Origin: an uncultured Collinsella sp. | GTDB taxonomy: Bacteria > Actinomycetota > Coriobacteriia > Coriobacteriales > Coriobacteriaceae | Reading direction: 5' to 3' | NCBI GenBank assembly: GCA_900757235.1 | Contig: CAAENB010000119.1 | Coordinates: 1-9,945 of the forward strand | Length of the DNA stretch: 9,945 nt | In this document: piece after piece, positions 1 through 5,673 of the stretch | Position numbering within the stretch: position 1 is the stretch's first letter | Layout: each line of letters opens with the position of its first letter | The notes under the pieces: generated by a model | What the model was told of the DNA's origin: nothing | Database searches by the model: none | Seen by the model: only the letters and a program-made list of their open reading frames with translations | Made by a program: the position numbers and the translations under genes

Positions 1-57
1 GCCGCACGGATGCATGTGCGGCCGACCGTTATTTGTATGCCCCCGATGCAGGCATAC
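1..57. other. Two small hairpins at the window start
   Basis: A perfect 7-bp stem (GCCGCAC 1-7 with GTGCGGC 16-22) and a second perfect 7-bp stem (GTATGCC 35-41 with GGCATAC 51-57) lie upstream of the YitT gene. Both loops carry GATGCA, so loop 1 (TGCAT, 11-15) could pair with loop 2 (ATGCA, 46-50). The first stem begins at base 1, so it may be the visible part of a larger structure. It could be the terminator region of an upstream gene that is not in the window; no T-run follows either stem. Confidence 0.45.
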
Positions 58-75
58 CGCTCATCTAACTAAGGG

Positions 76-103
76 TTGCAATCGCTGCGTTCCGCGTTAC
101 CCT
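76..103 (+). promoter_or_regulatory. Possible promoter of the YitT gene
   Basis: TTGCAA (76-81) and TACCCT (98-103) are separated by 16 nt and fit a weak sigma-70-type promoter about 43 nt before the ATG at 147. The -10 is poor, so this is a candidate only. Translation is supported by GAGGGG (133-138), 8 nt before the start codon. Confidence 0.3.
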
Positions 104-146
104 AATGGGCGCATTGTTTCCACATTGCTAACGAGGGGTTGCCGTA

Positions 147-1169
147 ATGGCTGACGAGTACGAAACAGAAAGCGAGGCATGGGCGATTGAGGCCGCCGCG
201 ACAGAGGCGGCATCGCGTGCAGCTGAGGAGGTGCATCGTCCTCCCGTGGTGCCGATGGAGTGTGTGGTCGATCGCGCCGATATCGAGCGTGGCGAGCGTG
301 CCGGCCAAAAGCGCAGCCAGGAGCCAGGCTTCCCACGCTTTTTCGCCGAGCTCAACCTGGGCCTGATTCTCACGGCGTTCGCCATCGTGGCCTTTAAAAC
401 TCCCAACCACTTTGCCTTTGGCGGCACCTCGGGCGTGTCGGTTATTCTGTCCACGCTGTTTCCAACCCTACCGGTCGGTGTCTTTATGTGGATCATCAAC
501 GCGGTCCTGGTCGTCTTGGGCTTCATCTTCTTGGACCGCAAGGCGATTCTTTGGAGCGTCTTTGCCTCGTTTGCGCTTTCTGCCTATGTCTCGCTGTTTG
601 AGCTCTTCATTCCGACCGATGTCTCGATGACGGGCGATATGTGGCTCGACCTGTGTTTTGCCGTGATCCTGCCGGCCCTCGGCAGTGCCATCGTCTTCGA
701 TATTGGCGCCTCCACGGGCGGCACAGACATCCTGGCCATGATCCTCAAACGCCGCACGACGCTCGAGATTGGCCGCGCGCTGCTGTTGGTCGATATCGGC
801 ATCGTGACCATCGCGGCGTTCTTGTACGGCCCGCGCGTCGGTTTGTACTGCGTGCTCGGACTGTTTGCCAAGACGCTCGTGGTCGATAAGGCTATCGAGG
901 GCATTCACCTGCGCAAGGTCTGTACGATTATTTGCGCCGAACCGCTCAAAGTCGAGGAGTTTATCGTCAAGCGTCTCAACCGCACGGCAACGATCAGCCG
1001 CGGCTACGGCGCCTTCTCGGGCAAGTGCGTCACGGTGATTATGAGCGTGCTGAGCCGTCGCGAGGCGGTGCAACTGCGCCGCTATGTCCGCGAGATCGAC
1101 CCGGGCTCGTTTATCACGATCGTCGATAGCTCCGAGATCGTCGGCAAGGGCTTCCGCGGAACGAATTAG
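147..1169 (+). CDS. YitT family membrane protein (DUF2179 C-terminal domain)
   Basis: 340 aa integral membrane protein. Residues 1-63 are a hydrophilic, Ala/Glu-rich cytoplasmic leader that is longer than usual for the family. Hydrophobic segments follow at about 69-86, 95-130, 134-155, 168-190, 209-228 and 230-245. Glycine-rich signatures of the family are visible: GGTSGVS at 92-98 and STGGTDILA at 189-197. Residues about 255-335 form the soluble DUF2179 domain, including the SRREAVQLRRYVREIDP stretch (303-319) and a GKGF end at 333-336. YitT proteins are widespread in Gram-positive bacteria; their transport or sensing role is not settled and no substrate can be read here. The start at 147 has GAGGGG 8 nt upstream. 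The gene appears monocistronic, with a weak hairpin 5 nt after the stop. Family assignment is confident; function is unknown. Confidence 0.9.
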   Translation: MADEYETESEAWAIEAAATEAASRAAEEVHRPPVVPMECVVDRADIERGERAGQKRSQEPGFPRFFAELNLGLILTAFAIVAFKTPNHFAFGGTSGVSVILSTLFPTLPVGVFMWIINAVLVVLGFIFLDRKAILWSVFASFALSAYVSLFELFIPTDVSMTGDMWLDLCFAVILPALGSAIVFDIGASTGGTDILAMILKRRTTLEIGRALLLVDIGIVTIAAFLYGPRVGLYCVLGLFAKTLVVDKAIEGIHLRKVCTIICAEPLKVEEFIVKRLNRTATISRGYGAFSGKCVTVIMSVLSRREAVQLRRYVREIDPGSFITIVDSSEIVGKGFRGTN

Positions 1170-1174
1170 TGAGC

Positions 1175-1206
1175 GGGTCTCTTTGAGCAGCTGCGACAGA
1201 CCCTTT
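1175..1206 (+). terminator. Weak intrinsic terminator candidate after the YitT gene
   Basis: GGGTCT (1175-1180) pairs with AGACCC (1198-1203), followed by TTT. The 17-nt loop holds the small palindrome GCAGCTGC, which could shorten it. The T-tract is only three bases, so termination may be partial. Confidence 0.4.
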
Positions 1207-1251
1207 ACATTGCAAGATGCGCATTTGGGCGCATTTGTCCCCATGTTGGGC

Positions 1252-1257
1252 GATAAT
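1252..1257 (+). promoter_or_regulatory. Possible -10 box for the first zinc-ribbon gene
   Basis: GATAAT (1252-1257) is a good -10 match 58 nt before the chosen start at 1316. No convincing -35 is at 16-18 nt; TTGGGC (1225-1230) is 21 nt away. Just upstream, GCGCATTTG occurs twice in tandem (1220-1238), which could be a regulator site. Confidence 0.35.
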
Positions 1258-1315
1258 GATGCAAAACATTGGTTCCGATTTGAGGATTGGCTCAAGATAC
1301 GAAGGGATGATCTTG

Positions 1316-2644
1316 ATGTTCTGTTCGCAGTGTGGCGCCCCCATGGGCGACAACGATAAATTCTGCGGCGTGTGCGGTGCTCCCAATATCGCGGCCCCTC
1401 GGGCTGCTGCCTCTGCTTCGCAGCCCCAATTTCAGCCCCAGCCGTTCGTTGCGCCCCAGCCGGTCATGAACGTGCCCAAGGGCTGCATGACACAGGCTTT
1501 CAACGACATGATTAAGGTTCCCGGCGCTCTGGTTCGCGTGTGCCAGATCGCCTTTTTGCCGGCGCTCATCTGCGTCGTGTCGGTGCTGGTGCTGTTCATC
1601 CCCGTTACCGGTGGCATTGCAGCGGCCATTGGCTTTTTGCTCGCTTACGTGGCAAGCGTGTGCGGTGCCGGCTTTGCTATCGAGTGGGGTCGCGACCTGT
1701 CGCTCAAGGATGATGACGGTATGGAGCGTCCGCTGCTGCGCTCGACCTCGTTTGGACTAGGCATCTTCTCGTCTGTCATTACGGGTGTGCTCGAGTTCAT
1801 CGCCGCTATCCCGGTGATTGGCGGGGTGCTCTCGGTGATTGAGAGCACCGTGATCGGTGCTGTCGGTTCGTATTATTTCTATGGTTCGAGCGGCCTTGAG
1901 AGCACCCTCATCGCCTCGATGGGGTGGCTCGTCTTTGCCCTGTTCGTCTCGTTTGTGCTGGGCATCTTCTTTAGGATGTTTGGCGATGCCGCTGTGATGC
2001 ACTTTGCGGTCGCCGGCCGCATGGAGAGCGCGTTTTCGCTCAAGAGGGTTTGGAAGCCCTACAAGGCCAACCTGGGCAAGTTGTTCTGCGCCTCGATTCT
2101 TCCCGAGGTTTTGACGGGCATTGTTTCGAATATCATCATGGGGGTCTTCACCGTCATCTTTGGCTCCTTTGCAGCCCTTGGTCTCAGCAGCTATGGCTAT
2201 TACGGCTATTACTCTCCTTCGGGCCTCGAGGCGATTTTTAGGGGCGGCGGCATCACGCTCATCTTGTTCCTGATGATCACTGCCTTTGTCTCGGTGTTTT
2301 TCATTGTGTTTGGCAAGATGCTCAAGTATCGCGCCGTTGGCTATTGGGCGGCACGTCATGCCAGTGAGTGGGCCGACGAGGATTCCGACGATGTCCTGAC
2401 GTTTGTGCTTCCGGGCGAGAAGAAGCCTGCTCCTGTGGGATTCAATCCCACGGCCGCTGACGCTGCACCTGCACCCGCACCTGCGCCTGCAACGTCGCCC
2501 GCGCCGATGTCTGCTCCGGCACCGGCCCCTACACCCGCACCGGCGCCCGAGGCGACGCCTGCAGAACCCGATTGGAATGCCGTTGCCACGCCGGCGGATG
2601 AGTCGGGCGATAATCCTGCTGCCGAAAACAATCAAACCGAATAG
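1316..2644 (+). CDS. Zinc-ribbon multi-pass membrane protein (DUF4013-like)
   Basis: 442 aa from the ATG at 1316. I chose this start because GAAGGG (1301-1306) is 9 nt upstream and because the protein then begins MFCSQCG, matching the start of the gene at 2839; in-frame ATGs at 1217 and 1307 would add 33 or 3 residues. Residues 1-22 are a zinc ribbon with Cys3, Cys6, Cys17 and Cys20 (CxxC-x10-CxxC). A Gln/Pro/Ala linker (about 24-55) leads to a membrane region with hydrophobic stretches near 73-97, 100-125, 145-183, 202-221, 258-290 and 312-336. The paired layout of amphipathic repeats with a GDAAVMHFAVAGR motif (223-235) resembles DUF4013 proteins. A Tyr/Gly cluster (292-299) lies between segments. 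Residues 371-417 form a Pro-Ala repeat tail, ending acidic. No enzymatic motif is visible. Role unknown; envelope-associated by topology. Confidence 0.85.
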   Translation: MFCSQCGAPMGDNDKFCGVCGAPNIAAPRAAASASQPQFQPQPFVAPQPVMNVPKGCMTQAFNDMIKVPGALVRVCQIAFLPALICVVSVLVLFIPVTGGIAAAIGFLLAYVASVCGAGFAIEWGRDLSLKDDDGMERPLLRSTSFGLGIFSSVITGVLEFIAAIPVIGGVLSVIESTVIGAVGSYYFYGSSGLESTLIASMGWLVFALFVSFVLGIFFRMFGDAAVMHFAVAGRMESAFSLKRVWKPYKANLGKLFCASILPEVLTGIVSNIIMGVFTVIFGSFAALGLSSYGYYGYYSPSGLEAIFRGGGITLILFLMITAFVSVFFIVFGKMLKYRAVGYWAARHASEWADEDSDDVLTFVLPGEKKPAPVGFNPTAADAAPAPAPAPATSPAPMSAPAPAPTPAPAPEATPAEPDWNAVATPADESGDNPAAENNQTE

Positions 2645-2651
2645 TCGGTCG

Positions 2652-2688
2652 AGGCGCCCTGGGCAACTGAACCCGGGGTGCCTTTTTC
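2652..2688 (+). terminator. Strong intrinsic terminator
   Basis: AGGCGCCCTGGG (2652-2663) pairs with CCCGGGGTGCCT (2672-2683), using two G-U wobbles, around an 8-nt loop, and runs into TTTTT. It lies 8 nt after the stop of the zinc-ribbon gene and should isolate it from the next unit. Confidence 0.9.
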
Positions 2689-2721
2689 TACGGCGAAAGC
2701 AAGAAAATGCCTGGAAAACGG

Positions 2722-2763
2722 TTGCGGCAATATTTCTCGGAAATTGATCAATGTTGCGCAACA
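2722..2763. promoter_or_regulatory. Cluster of TTG-N-CAA dyads (possible operator)
   Basis: Three short palindromes of one style sit upstream of the gene at 2839: TTGCGGCAA (2722-2730), TTGATCAA (2744-2751) and TTGCGCAA (2754-2761). The last lies within the perfect 12-nt dyad TGTTGCGCAACA (2752-2763). Spaced half-sites like these suit a dimeric repressor or activator, but no regulator is identified and no clear -10/-35 pair is visible. Confidence 0.35.
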
Positions 2764-2804
2764 ACGTCGCCGCTATTGTTGAGAACATAGACGTGTAAGG
2801 TTTG

Positions 2805-2821
2805 AAGGCGTGCGACGCCTT
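2805..2821 (+). promoter_or_regulatory. Leader hairpin before the Shine-Dalgarno site
   Basis: AAGGCGT (2805-2811) and ACGCCTT (2815-2821) form a perfect 7-bp stem with a GCG loop. It ends 5 nt before AAGGAG (2827-2832), which is 6 nt from the ATG at 2839. The hairpin leaves the ribosome site free. Confidence 0.5.
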
Positions 2822-2838
2822 AGGAAAAGGAGAAGCTG

Positions 2839-3447
2839 ATGTTCTGTCCCACTTGCGGTTCTCCCATTTCGAATGATGCCAAATTCTGCCCTGTTTGCGG
2901 ATCCGCCGTTGGTGCCGCTTCTGCCGCTGCGGCCCCGCAGCCCCAGCCCGCCCCGGCCCAGACTATTCAGCCCGCGCCCCAGCCTCAGCAGCAGTACGCC
3001 GGTCAGTACGCCCAACAGTCCGCATCCGCTCCGATGGGCTATGGCCCCGTCAAGGCTGACCGCAGCCTGATCGGCTGGCTGCTGCTCTCTCTTGTGACCT
3101 GCGGTATCTATTCGTTCTACTTCCTGTATTGCTTGGCCCGCGACATCAATGTCATGTGCCAGGACGACGGCGATTCCACGCCGGGTCTGGCGGAATTCAT
3201 CCTGCTGTCGTTTGTGACCTGCGGCTTCTACGCGTACTACTGGTATTATAAGATTGGCAACCGCCTGCAGGCCAACGCTCCTCGCTACGGCCTGGTGTTC
3301 CAGGAAAACGGCACCACCGTTCTTCTATGGCAGATCATCGGCGTGCTGCTGTGCGGTCTTGGCCCCATCTTTGCCATGAACATCATCATCAATAATACCA
3401 ATGCCATGGCAACGGCTTACAACATCCGTCTTGGCGCTCGTGCCTAA
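2839..3447 (+). CDS. Zinc-ribbon DUF4234-like membrane protein
   Basis: 202 aa. Residues 1-22 are a zinc ribbon with Cys3, Cys6, Cys17 and Cys20, at the same positions as in the gene at 1316. Residues 25-70 are a low-complexity Ala/Pro/Gln linker. Three hydrophobic segments follow at about 77-98, 118-137 and 160-183. Two internal copies of one motif are clear: LLSLVTCGIYSFYFLY (82-97) and LLSFVTCGFYAYYWYY (122-137). The TCG-[IF]-Y core with aromatic residues after it is the signature of DUF4234. The start has AAGGAG at a 6-nt spacing and is secure. The next gene begins 13-40 nt after its stop, so the two are probably co-transcribed. Function is unknown; by analogy with zinc-ribbon membrane proteins, the ribbon should face the cytoplasm and bind a partner or nucleic acid (inference). 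Confidence 0.88.
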   Translation: MFCPTCGSPISNDAKFCPVCGSAVGAASAAAAPQPQPAPAQTIQPAPQPQQQYAGQYAQQSASAPMGYGPVKADRSLIGWLLLSLVTCGIYSFYFLYCLARDINVMCQDDGDSTPGLAEFILLSFVTCGFYAYYWYYKIGNRLQANAPRYGLVFQENGTTVLLWQIIGVLLCGLGPIFAMNIIINNTNAMATAYNIRLGARA

Positions 3448-3487
3448 CAATAAGGGCGGCGTGAACAGCTCCCAGGGACATAAGGGC

Positions 3488-3937
3488 ATGGCGGAGCTCC
3501 TTCGCCGTGTCCTTTCTTGCACCGGCACGCTCTTTGTCGCCTGGCTCGTGCTCTATTTGCTCGACGTTGGCTGCATCTTTCGATTGATGACGGGCATTCC
3601 CTGTCCGGGATGCGGCATGACGCGGGCGTGGCTGGCGGCGCTGCGTCTCGATTTTGCAGCGGCGTTCGCCTATCATCCGCTGTTTTGGATGGTGCCGATT
3701 GCGTTTGTGCTCGCGTTCGTGCGCGAGGAGGGGGCATCGAGCAAGCTAAAGCGCGGTATCGACATTGCGGTCACCGTGTTGTGCGTGCTGGTCGTCGCCG
3801 TATGGATCGTGCGCCTTATCAACCCGGCAGACGCGGGCCTGCTCTTTGGTGGTCACGCCCCTGTCGGAGTTCCCGTCGACATCATCCACCTCGAACAACC
3901 GCGATGGCTTGCCTTCCTAAGCGCTTGCCTGTCGTGA
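3488..3937 (+). CDS. DUF2752 membrane protein
   Basis: 149 aa from the ATG at 3488, with a modest AGGGAC (3474-3479) upstream. An in-frame GTG at 3461 with AAGGG 4 nt before it would add nine residues, and an ATG at 3401 would overlap the previous gene; the true start is uncertain. Hydrophobic segments lie at about 11-31, 65-78 and 92-111. The DUF2752 hallmark GIPCPGCGMTRA (36-47), with Cys39 and Cys42, is followed by HPLF (63-66). DUF2752 proteins are small membrane proteins of unknown function. The CPGC pair could be redox-active or bind metal, but this is not shown. It follows the DUF4234-like gene closely and shares its terminator at 3971, so it is likely the second gene of a two-gene unit. 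Confidence 0.85.
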   Translation: MAELLRRVLSCTGTLFVAWLVLYLLDVGCIFRLMTGIPCPGCGMTRAWLAALRLDFAAAFAYHPLFWMVPIAFVLAFVREEGASSKLKRGIDIAVTVLCVLVVAVWIVRLINPADAGLLFGGHAPVGVPVDIIHLEQPRWLAFLSACLS

Positions 3938-3970
3938 CGGGGGATGAGCTAAAAAAGCTACCGGCACATA

Positions 3971-4009
3971 AGCGGGGGCGAACGCCGAAGTAGCGTCCGC
4001 CCCCGCTTT
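3971..4009. terminator. Terminator between convergent genes
   Basis: AGCGGGGGCG (3971-3980) pairs with CGCCCCCGCT (3998-4007), and CGC (3983-3985) pairs with GCG (3993-3995) inside it. TTTGTT follows on the plus strand. On the minus strand the stem is followed by TATGTG, a weaker tail. It lies between the stops of the DUF2752 gene and the M20 gene and probably serves both. Confidence 0.85.
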
Positions 4010-4032
4010 GTTATAGCCGGATGGCTGTGGGC

Positions 4033-4054
4033 GCGCGACGACTACTCGTCGCGC
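4033..4054 (-). other. Hairpin holding the M20 stop codon in its loop
   Basis: A perfect 9-bp stem (4033-4041 with 4046-4054) has a 4-nt loop. The TAG stop of the minus-strand M20 gene (4042-4044) lies in that loop. No T-run follows, so it is not by itself a terminator. Confidence 0.6.
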
Positions 4055-5505
4055 TTCTCCTCGCGGCGAGCGGCAGCCCGCGCATCATGGATGCCCTTAA
4101 TCGCGGCATGGCGGGCAGTGCGGGCATCGTGCATGGCGTCGCGCGCCTCAGCGGCCGTTGCCTTGGCAGAACGCAGTTTGGCGGCCAAGTCGGGGTTGGT
4201 TTCGGCAACCGCGGTGATCGTGGGGCCGTCGAGCTCCTCTTGCGTGGGCTCGGCCAAAAAGTCGATGGCATACTGGGCGGCTACCATGGAACCCTTGGCC
4301 AGTACCGACTCGTCAATCTTGTAGAAGCAAGAATGTTGGGCGTACGTGGCGCCAATCTGGGGGTTGCGCGTGCCAACAAAGGCGAGCACGCCCGGTACGC
4401 GGCGCAGATACTCCGAGAAGTCCTCGCCCGAAAGCGTGCCGCGGTAATGGCCTTCGCCGGCCGCACCCAGGCACTTGACCACGGCCTGACGACAACGCTC
4501 GCTCGAGGCGGCGTCGTTTTCGACCTTATAGTTGGCGATGGTGTAGTCGGTAAGTTCGGCCTCGGCGCCCAGGGCCGCCGCAGTGTGCTCTACGATGCGG
4601 CGCATGAGCTCGGGCATTTCCTCGTGCGTCGAATCGCCGTAGGTGCGCACCGTGCCGGCGAGGTAGGCGGTGCCGGCGATGACATTGCGTGCGGTGCCGC
4701 CGTGCAGCTCGCCGACAGTGATGACAGCAGGCTCGTAGGGGCTGATTTCGCGTGAGACGATGGTCTGCAGGGCGTTGACAATCTCTGCCGCCACCATAAC
4801 GGCGTCGTGGCCGCGCTGGGGCATGGCGCCGTGGCATGAGGTACCGCGAACGTCGATGCGGAACCAGTCGGTATTGGCCATGCGCGGGCCGGGCTCGCAG
4901 CTCACGGTGCCGGCATCGACCTCGCTCCAGATGTGCGCGGCGTAGGCGCCGTCGACGCCGTCGAGCACACCCGTGCCGATCATGAGTTTGGCGCCCTGGC
5001 CGTTTTCCTCACTGGGCTGGAAGACGATGCGGATCTCGCCGTGGATGTCGTCGGTCATGTGGCGCAGGATTTGCAGCGTGCCGAGCATCATGGCGATGTG
5101 GCAGTCGTGGCCGCAGGCGTGCATGCAACCCTCATTGACGCTGGCGAACTCCTCGCCGGTCTGCTCGGTGACGGGCAGGGCGTCGATATCGGCGCGCAGC
5201 AGGATACGGCGGCGCGGCGTGCCGTCCTCGCGATAGGCGTCGGGCGCGGTGCCGCGAAGCGTTGCCACCAAGCCTGTCTTGAGCGGACGCTCGTAGGGGA
5301 TATTCATGGCGTCGAGCTGGTTGGCGATGTCGGAGGTTGTGCGCTCCTCGGCAAGGCTCAGCTCCGGGTGCTTATGGAAGTGCCGGCGCTGCTTGATGAT
5401 ATAGGGCTCAAACTCGGCGGCGATATCTCGGATGGCCACGGTGACCTCGTCTGCCGCGCGAACCTCGGTTGTCGCCATAATCTGCTGTGCCTTGGTCTTC
5501 GTCAT
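4042..5505 (-). CDS. M20 family metallo-amidohydrolase with charged C-terminal tail
   Basis: 487 aa from the ATG at 5503-5505, with AAGGAGC about 9 nt before it. The frame is open further upstream, but that stretch overlaps the divergent gene and was not used. The enzyme belongs to the M20D group (hippurate hydrolase, N-acyl-amino-acid or indole-acetyl-amide hydrolases), di-metal enzymes that cut amide bonds. Visible landmarks: HKHPELS (44-50), RADIDALP (104-111, Asp106), MHACGHD (128-134, Cys131 and His133), FQPSEEN (162-168, Glu166 and Glu167), His191 in AHIW, GTSCHGAMPQRGHDA (221-235) starting the dimerisation domain, and GEDFSEYLRRVPG (360-372) with His391. Catalytic and metal ligands appear complete. 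No signal peptide, so cytoplasmic. After about residue 422 the family usually ends; here some 65 Ala/Arg/Asp-rich residues follow, with HDAR repeated at 459 and 473. Substrate cannot be read from sequence. Confidence 0.92.
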   Translation of the reverse strand: MTKTKAQQIMATTEVRAADEVTVAIRDIAAEFEPYIIKQRRHFHKHPELSLAEERTTSDIANQLDAMNIPYERPLKTGLVATLRGTAPDAYREDGTPRRRILLRADIDALPVTEQTGEEFASVNEGCMHACGHDCHIAMMLGTLQILRHMTDDIHGEIRIVFQPSEENGQGAKLMIGTGVLDGVDGAYAAHIWSEVDAGTVSCEPGPRMANTDWFRIDVRGTSCHGAMPQRGHDAVMVAAEIVNALQTIVSREISPYEPAVITVGELHGGTARNVIAGTAYLAGTVRTYGDSTHEEMPELMRRIVEHTAAALGAEAELTDYTIANYKVENDAASSERCRQAVVKCLGAAGEGHYRGTLSGEDFSEYLRRVPGVLAFVGTRNPQIGATYAQHSCFYKIDESVLAKGSMVAAQYAIDFLAEPTQEELDGPTITAVAETNPDLAAKLRSAKATAAEARDAMHDARTARHAAIKGIHDARAAARREEKRDE

Positions 5506-5538
5506 GGTCGATTTGCTCCTTGCTGGGTCGATCGCAAA

Positions 5539-5544
5539 ATCATA
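5539..5544 (-). promoter_or_regulatory. Candidate -10 box of the M20 gene
   Basis: On the minus strand TATGAT lies 33 nt upstream of the ATG, preceded directly by TG. No good -35 is at the usual distance. It falls within the 168-nt region shared with the divergent hydrolase. Confidence 0.4.
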
Positions 5545-5607
5545 CAGGCTCATCCAAGTATGCCACCTGCCGCTAGGGCTGGTAAAGTTGCCATTTGCCG
5601 CTTGGGG

Positions 5608-5635
5608 TTTTGTTGCAAGGGCGGGGGAGTACACT
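5608..5635 (+). promoter_or_regulatory. Possible promoter of the Amidohydro_3 gene
   Basis: TTTTGT (5608-5613) and TACACT (5630-5635), 16 nt apart, are the best plus-strand pair in the divergent intergenic region. They would give a leader of about 30 nt. Both boxes are weak matches. Confidence 0.3.
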
Positions 5636-5673
5636 CGGGGTTGTTGAATTTCCTGCCAGAGATGGGGATGCCC

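Noticed and set aside
2435..2451. Odd palindrome GTGGGATT-C-AATCCCAC inside a coding region
   Set aside because: Single copy with no array or repeats nearby, and it encodes ordinary residues of the linker; probably chance.
1757..2788. 343-codon minus-strand frame opposite the first zinc-ribbon gene
   Set aside because: Arg-rich shadow of the Pro-Ala tail and membrane segments, with no ribosome site and crossing the terminator at 2652-2688.
4021..4755. 244-codon plus-strand frame opposite the M20 gene
   Set aside because: The M20 frame has complete catalytic motifs, while this one has none and is a Gly/Ala/Arg-rich shadow.
4933..5661. N-terminal extension of the Amidohydro_3 protein
   Set aside because: Antisense to the M20 gene; the family-like N terminus begins near 5674.
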